From Sclerodactyla briareus (lineage: Eukaryota; Echinodermata; Holothuroidea; Dendrochirotida; Sclerodactylidae), in assembly GCA_026419785.1 (NCBI GenBank), contig JAODTK010000666.1, positions 186,001-250,000 on the forward strand: 64,000 bases of DNA. The letters run 5' to 3'. The position numbers and the translations under genes were made by a program. How positions within the stretch are numbered: the stretch's first letter is position 1; each line of letters opens with the position of its first letter. The notes beneath the pieces were generated by a model, which worked only from the letters and a program-made list of their open reading frames with translations, was not told where the DNA came from and did not search any database. This document shows, piece by piece, positions 58,660 through 64,000 of the stretch.

Positions 58660-59400
58660 TGGAGTGCTCAGAGATTTCGTCCGCTTTCACTCCGGGAAGT
58701 CCGCTGTGGATGCGTCTTGGTCGTCTATATCCTTTCTGAGCGGATGCGGGAATTCGGTAGTGGCGTCCTTGTGGCTATATCGACTTTCGCATGGCTTTCG
58801 ACTTTGGTGTGCGTATGGAGGCTCCATGGAGAAGCAGCTTGTCTTGTGCACCTGATATTCTCTATGTATTCCGAAACCGAGAGTGTTGTGATGTGTACGG
58901 GTGGTATCTTTGGCTTCTTTTTCCGTTGCCAAGGGTGTGGGGCAGGGGTTTACAATAGCTCCGGCACTTTCAACAAGTATATATGGACTCGTCCATGCAG
59001 AGAGTACCGGTAGCAGATAGCACTGACTGCGGGTCTCATTCAGTGTTGGTGAAGTATGGGTCTCTAAACTGGTCTTTGCAGATGATGCTGCATTACTCGA
59101 CAAGTTTATGAATCCTATGGTCGACGCCCTTGTGGAACTCCGCTGAGAGTCTTATATGGAATGAGACCAAGATCCAGTCCTATGAGGATATGGTGGTCTT
59201 GGTATGAAGATAACAGGGCGCTTTACGGATGTAAGAAGTTTACGTGTAAGAATTTTAAAACGAGTTCTGAATTCAACCTAATACTTCTTGAAAATGGGCA
59301 TAGTTTGTTGGGGACAGCTAGCGCCATTTTACCACCCTTGCCGCAAATTTATGATCTCTCCGAAGCTGCTAGTTCTGACATTCGGGGAATCGGATAGCAA
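58660..59400 (+). mobile_element. non-LTR retrotransposon reverse transcriptase (degenerate)
   Basis: In shifting frames the + strand shows FHSGKSAVD, equivalent to F-R-P-G-R-S-T-V-D; REFGSGVLVA; then IFSMYSETESVVMCTGG, equivalent to L-Y-x-x-T-x-S-A-V-K-C-G-G-G; then GVGQGFTIAPAL, equivalent to G-V-R-Q-G-C-V-L-A-P-T-L; then VSKLVFADDAALLDKF (59060-59107) with the catalytic FADD box intact; then WNETKIQ, equivalent to W-x-K-T-K-V-Q; and finally AASSDIRGIG near 59370-59395, equivalent to S-S-x-x-D-I-R-R-R-I-G. The order is that of a complete fingers-palm-thumb domain. The AFDS box is missing (the frame reads different residues) and at least four frame changes are needed. No endonuclease part is seen upstream. 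Confidence 0.9.
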
Positions 59401-59534
59401 ACTATTACAATAGTCTATATGTGAGGAAACTGACCCATTAATTTGCTTCTCAACGAATTTAGAGAAATATTTCTGAATATTGTTCATACCTTGGTGAGCA
59501 CTCCTCATTTTGATTGATTTGATTTGATTTCTAC

Positions 59535-59947
59535 GGTTCAGGAAGCCAATTGAGGCTCTCTATGAACCCTGGCCGTAGTGATCGTGGATGACACCGGCGA
59601 CAACTGTACCTAATCCCAACCTGCTCCCGGACCGCCGTTCTACGTCCCCATCCAGAGGATCAGTGAACTCCAGGACCCGACCACTTTCTCGGAACCTGGA
59701 GGAGCGGAAGTTAAACGTGACTGCGCACAGCCGACAGACGAGATTGCAAATATACCTTAGCCTGTAACAACCCCAGTAACCCCAGAAATCCACTACACCA
59801 CAGCGGAACCATGAAGTGAAAACCAAGACCTCGCCCATAGCAACTGCATGTACAGCCACCTAGGGAAAATCGTCCGGTGCCTGCTGGAATTCGAACCCGG
59901 AATAGTTTAGTTGTAAAGTGTCACTGATACCACTACCATTCTTCTTT
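59535..59947 (-). mobile_element. tRNA-derived SINE, copy 1
   Basis: On the - strand from 59947 it reads AATGGTAGTGGTATCAGTGA (A box) and then CGGGTTCGAATTCCAGCAGG (B box GGTTCGAATTCC), the spacing of a tRNA-like head of about 75 nt. A body of about 320 nt follows (GGTGGCTGTACATGCA, CGAGGTCTTGG, CTGGGGTTAC, GAGAAAGTGGTCGGGTCCTG, GGAGTTCACTGA, ATCCACGATCACT, GGCCAGGGTTCATAGA), ending in a tail of AAATC repeats (59537-59558 on the + strand as GATTT repeats). The copy at 60988-61437 confirms the boundaries. Confidence 0.9.
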
Positions 59948-60700
59948 AGTTGTGATGTGTTGAATAAAGTTGAGAACGCTGTTCAAATTGGCACCCAGAT
60001 TTGTCACTTCATCAGCCATGTTACACACAGTTATTCCAATTGAGTTGTTGCTTGCGAGTGCAAAAAGTATAAACCCAGTCTTGCCGTCATTCATTTTAGA
60101 CCCACGAGAAAGCATCATTATCTGATATTCAGATACAATTTTGAAGACAGGTACTTGTCTGCACTTTACTGAGTGCGTCAGCGTTTGGTTTAAAGATCTT
60201 CATACCAAACTGCCAAACAGCGATCCTCAGCGAACTTGCTATACTCTTTTCATTGACATAACCTTTAGATAGAGAGCAGCATAAAAAGGCGATCACCCCA
60301 GTGTCTCGCCTGGTTGCGCGATCAGTGATTACTTTTAGTCACCATGCAATCAATTACAAGGCATTCCATGTGTTGCTTTCACATGTTCGTATCAGCATTC
60401 ACCAGAAACAGCCTACTAATCATGACCAATTTCAAATTCAGGACTGATTATTGACCATACCCATCGAGATCTAAAAATCTAACAAGCTTTGAAATTCGGA
60501 ATAAACTTTGCAAAATAGACACACTGAAATGGCCTCCAGGACTTCCAGTCAAGTTTAGATGTTGGAGAGTAAAAAGAGTACAAGTTTCATGAGAACCCGG
60601 CAAACTTTAAGATTACGCATAAACTATTCAAATTACCACACTGATGACCTCCAATTACCGTTTCGGAGAAATCCTGCTAACGAGGAAGTGGGACACGCAT
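59948..60700. other. unassigned sequence
   Basis: A 61-codon open frame at 59933-60118 (-) reads like plausible protein (KTGFILFALASNNSIG) and follows an acceptor-like AATATCAG, but runs into the SINE and is not recognised. Nothing else. Confidence 0.35.
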
Positions 60701-60735
<35 letters not shown>

Positions 60736-60758
60736 ATATATATATATATATATATGAC
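60700..60758. repeat. (CA)n(TA)n compound microsatellite
   Basis: CA repeat (about 60701-60726) running straight into TA repeat (60727-60756). Confidence 0.95.
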
Positions 60759-60987
60759 AAAGTGAACGCTAAGTCTCTTCCTGAACTTTGTTCAGGCGAG
60801 AGAAAAAGTGGAAAGCATTGGCCCGAGACACGACCCTTGCGGTACCGTACTCCAGTACTGCAACGTAGCGACACGCAGAGGTTGCGATCGATTATGAAGG
60901 CAAGAGGTAAACCCTAACCATTGCCTTCCCCTGATACCGAAATCGCTGTCCAAACATTGAGTTCTTATTTTATGTCCATTCCATTTC

Positions 60988-61437
60988 TCCGGAGCAGGAC
61001 CATTAAGCCTCATCTAGGGACCCTGGCCGCACTGATCGTGGATGAGCACCGGCACTGACTTTCCTTCTCTTCGCGACTAGTGCTCCGATGAATATCGAGG
61101 CGGGGTGTAGCCAACCCCAACCTGCTTCCGGGACAGCCATTTTATGTCCCAATCAGAAAGGACTATCAGTGAACTCCAGGACCCGACACTTTCTCGGAGC
61201 TGGAGGAGTGGAACTTCAAGTCCAATGTGACTGCTCACAGCTAACAGACGAGACTTATTGCGAATATCCGGAAAATACCAGTAACCCCAGAATCCAACGC
61301 ATTTACGGCTGAACGCATGAAATGAAGACCGAGACCTCGCGCATCGCAATTGCAAGTACAGCCACCTAGAAAAAAAAAACGTCCGGTGACTGAATTCTTT
61401 GCTTTGTAAAGTGTCACTGATACTACTCTAACCATCT
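60988..61437 (-). mobile_element. tRNA-derived SINE, copy 2
   Basis: Same family and orientation as 59535-59947. Shared landmarks on the + strand: GGGACCCTGGCCGCACTGAT / GAACCCTGGCCGTAGTGAT, GTGAACTCCAGGACCCGAC, CTTTCTCGGA, GACGAGA, AGTAACCCCAGAA, TGCAAGTACAGCCACCTAG, GTAAAGTGTCACTGATAC. The A box survives (GGTTAGAGTAGTATCAGTGA) but the B-box core has lost its GGTTC, so this copy could not be transcribed from the usual promoter. An extra segment of about 45 bp near 61060-61110 is not in copy 1. Confidence 0.88.
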
Positions 61438-61616
61438 TCCGAACGAGTTAACCAGATGGCTCTGCCGCCGATGAACAGTGCCGTTTTCTAGACCCCACGA
61501 CAGAACAATGGGCGATCTGAGATTGCTTGCCTAATTTGATTTATTTTGCATATTATGGCGTTTTCGGATATCGGAATCCAAAAATTGAGTGTTCATTTTT
61601 TTATGTGAAAATGTTT

Positions 61617-61652
61617 ATGGCGGCCATTTTGGAACTTCAAAATGGCCGCCAT
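61617..61652. repeat. perfect 15-bp hairpin (ATGGCGGCCATTTTG)
   Basis: ATGGCGGCCATTTTG, loop GAACTT, then CAAAATGGCCGCCAT. The stem is perfect. AAnATGGCCGCCATnTT palindromes are common in dispersed repeats of marine invertebrates, though I cannot link it to a named family. Confidence 0.9.
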
Positions 61653-62330
61653 TTTCCGGGAAAATGGTCATCACCTTATCAATTAGCACCTACGGAAATG
61701 AAGTTAGTGGCTAACTTCATGTTGTTAATACAACGGATCCAATGGTAACACTACCCTCAACAAAACGCCAAGGCTGCTATTTAGATTTCAAAATTGCCGA
61801 TTTTTTCGTCGGAAAATAAGCGAAACCCTGATTCATAAGCTTCCGTAGCTTTCACACTCTCACATCCAATGCACACATTTGACCTAGTGCTCTGTTTTCG
61901 AATCGTAAATATTCGAGGCATGTTCCTTGGTGGAGTTGGGAAATACGTTTGGGCTTAGAACAGGCATGGCGCCCCTCTTAATTGGCGTTCACTTGTGGTA
62001 CCAATCTAGACGATCTGCTGGCAGAATGTTCTAATTTCACAACTCTCAGTGTGGACTTCTGAATCCACCCAATTGGTAGTAGTCACATTAGAAGACGAAA
62101 CTGGTAGTCGAGTAGAGGAAGTGAAGGTCCCCCCCCCCCTTTCCAAGAGTTGCACGAGGACATAAGTTCGGACTCGAGACTCACATCCGGAATCGCATCA
62201 GGAAGTACATTTATAGTACCAACTGAGTGATCAATCATCTTGTTTACGATATTATTTTGAACCCTGATCACACAGGCAAGGGCCACGGTGTACCTAAGCA
62301 CAGGGAATAGGATGCACAGTCAACAGTTGA
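61653..62330. other. unassigned sequence
   Basis: A poly-C at 62130-62139 and no recognised gene. Confidence 0.5.
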
Positions 62331-62399
62331 TATGGTTTATCAACTGCTTGGGCACAAACAATGGAGTCTCCCTTCTAATTCTACCGGTAGAGCGATGCC

Positions 62400-64000
62400 G
62401 GTAGGATGGGCATCCATAGGGGCGAAATCCCTCCTATTGGACCAGTTGACCAGTTCCAACTCCAGGAACTCTTGTAACCGGAGTCATCCTGATGGTCATA
62501 TCACTGGCTGGAACCGGAGCGATTGTAGGAGACGGCACCAGGACGAGAGTCCTGTCGATAGGAGGATCAAGAGTCCCCGACGAGATCCGTTGGACGAACA
62601 GGAACGGTTCGGTTTGCAGACTGATCTCTTTCGGCCAGCCTCTTTCAGGGTCTTCGCCTCGGTTGGAGGTAATCCCGAAACTTCCCCCGTAGAGGTCTTC
62701 GCCTAGGAGGCGAGCTCCTCGAAGGCCGACTTGATGGACTGGGACGCCCACGGGACCGCCACAATGACGAATTCTCGGCCAGCTGGTCAAACGTTAGTCG
62801 CGCTAATGGACCCATTAGGGAGATGACGGCACCGATATCTCACTGAGGAATACCTGCTCCATCGGGTTCATGGAAAAGACCGACTCAAGATTTCCGCAAT
62901 GATGAGGAACGAAGAGGCAAACTTTGGTCCTACCCTCGCCGCTCGATCGATGTCTGATAACGCCGATGGGGGCGACGGAGGGTCTGGTCCTTGAACGGTC
63001 CTTTGAAGTCAGAGTGTTCAAGTCCTTCAAACGAGCAATGGCCTGGTCGGAAAGTTTGGACGAAGCAAAAAGGGAAGTTCTCTTCGTCAGCGTGGAAGAC
63101 ACGAGCTGCGGACTTTTTTTTATGGTATACTTGCCGAGCAGAGAATCGAATCTATTCAGGGCCCAGCAAGGGTGCAGACCTGGATCGTGCACCTTATTGT
63201 CAGCTGCGAATCCTTCACCAGTTACACGGAATATAAGGCAATGCCTCATCGGTGGTACCTCAATGTGGGGGTGGGGTAATCACAAGCAGACGGCAACTTC
63301 TCAAATTGGGCCGTACCCCTTGTTCCTCCCTGCCCGCATTCTCCATCGCTGCAATGGCTTCATAGCTTTTGCGGCATTCAGCATCCACTGGAATAGAAGC
63401 CTCCTGAGCCTCGTTAGCCGCGTTAAGGTACTTAACTTCGACTTGGGGTACTTAACTTCGACTTGGGGTCCAACTTGGGAGGTGCAGGCTGGTCGTACCC
63501 GGCGATGCTGCGGAAAACGGTAGTCGCGCGTTGGGAGGCTTCAACCGGGATGGACGTACCCAGAAGCGGCTCGTCCTCATCGGAGTCCGTCAACATCCTG
63601 TCTGTGAGCGTGGTCAGTACGTGTCCCACCGGTCCAAGAGCCCTCATTCGGCGTAAGAGGTCGTCAGGAAGAACCCCCCTGTAGGAAGATTAGGATGCGG
63701 TTGACCCGAACTGTGGTGTTCGCTTCTCTAGATGGGAGTCCGCTGTTTTAGCCCGGCTCTCTCCTGGTCGGGGTACTCATCAGAAACCCGGGCTCGGTCA
63801 CGGGGCTATCCTGTCGCCTCATGTGTCCTGACAATGCATCCCCTGATCGATCCTATGTGTCTGCCCCCACCCCCGATGGGAACAACTGCAGAGACTGCGA
63901 GGCGGGGGAGCTACTCCCTGGCCATCCTCCAGGCCGCGCCGGGGAATCCTGAAGGTGACAGGTGGCGCCGGGCTCCTCCCGCAACGAAGCTGGTTGCCGC
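62400..64000 (-). mobile_element. possible fossil retroelement, gag-like ORF1 region (DIRS-like?)
   Basis: The composition changes sharply here: GC-rich, with codon-like third-position bias, and long open stretches on the - strand from the window edge to about 62430. The implied protein is rich in Ser, Arg, Asp and Pro with acidic patches (for example DSDEDEPLL) and no enzymatic motif, which fits the ORF1/gag-like protein of a DIRS-type or similar retroelement better than any host protein I know. It is broken, with several breaks, and runs off the right edge, so neither end nor repeats can be defined. A decayed host gene is the alternative. Confidence 0.3.

Noticed and set aside
62924-63523. 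199-codon plus-strand open frame
   Set aside because: Appears to be the antisense shadow of the minus-strand coding-like tract, whose composition gives long open frames on both strands.

Overview
The window looks like nuclear DNA of a marine invertebrate. I favour an echinoderm or a close deuterostome relative. The reasons are a guanylate cyclase gene in long-intron form, CR1/L2-type LINE remains, a Penelope-like fragment, GT-headed repeats rich in AGGTCA half-sites, hAT and TTAA-type MITEs, and TAGGCCTA-rich stretches. This placement is inference. Long C/G homopolymers and small frame slips in otherwise conserved coding sequence suggest a noisy long-read assembly, so open reading frames are a poor guide here.

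The only host gene I can name is on the + strand at about 22.7-29.0 kb. Three exons encode parts of a class III guanylate cyclase catalytic domain: 22723-22878, 27061-27253 and 28943-29032. The introns hold MITEs and homopolymers. The cyclase upstream domains and the short exon expected between the first two are not visible.

Everything else I can support is repeat or transposon. 0-12 kb: a CR1-like LINE, AT arrays, a Penelope-like 3' end, a 2.9 kb element with ~0.75 kb inverted arms, a tRNA-like SINE head and a second LINE 3' end. 12-22.7 kb: a homopolymer block, a two-monomer higher-order satellite at 14.2-16.1 kb, a mariner-like MITE, a LINE 3' tail, and a LINE reverse transcriptase piece beside an hAT MITE. 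29-42 kb: an AT-rich palindrome, an hAT transposase remnant, a large AGGTCA-rich tandem repeat, a TTAA-flanked MITE and a 33-bp minisatellite. 42-54.3 kb: several tandem repeats, a recurring 20-nt hairpin, an hAT MITE with perfect 8-bp duplications, a ~110-bp satellite and another TTAA-type MITE. 54.3-64 kb: a LINE tail, two adjacent MITEs, a LINE reverse transcriptase, two copies of a tRNA-derived SINE, and a GC-rich coding-like tract that may be a fossil retroelement.

No complete protein-coding gene, rRNA, functional tRNA or CRISPR array was found. The main interest lies in the repeat architecture (long inverted element, dimeric satellite, hairpin family, spread of nuclear-receptor-like sites) and in the state of the cyclase gene.
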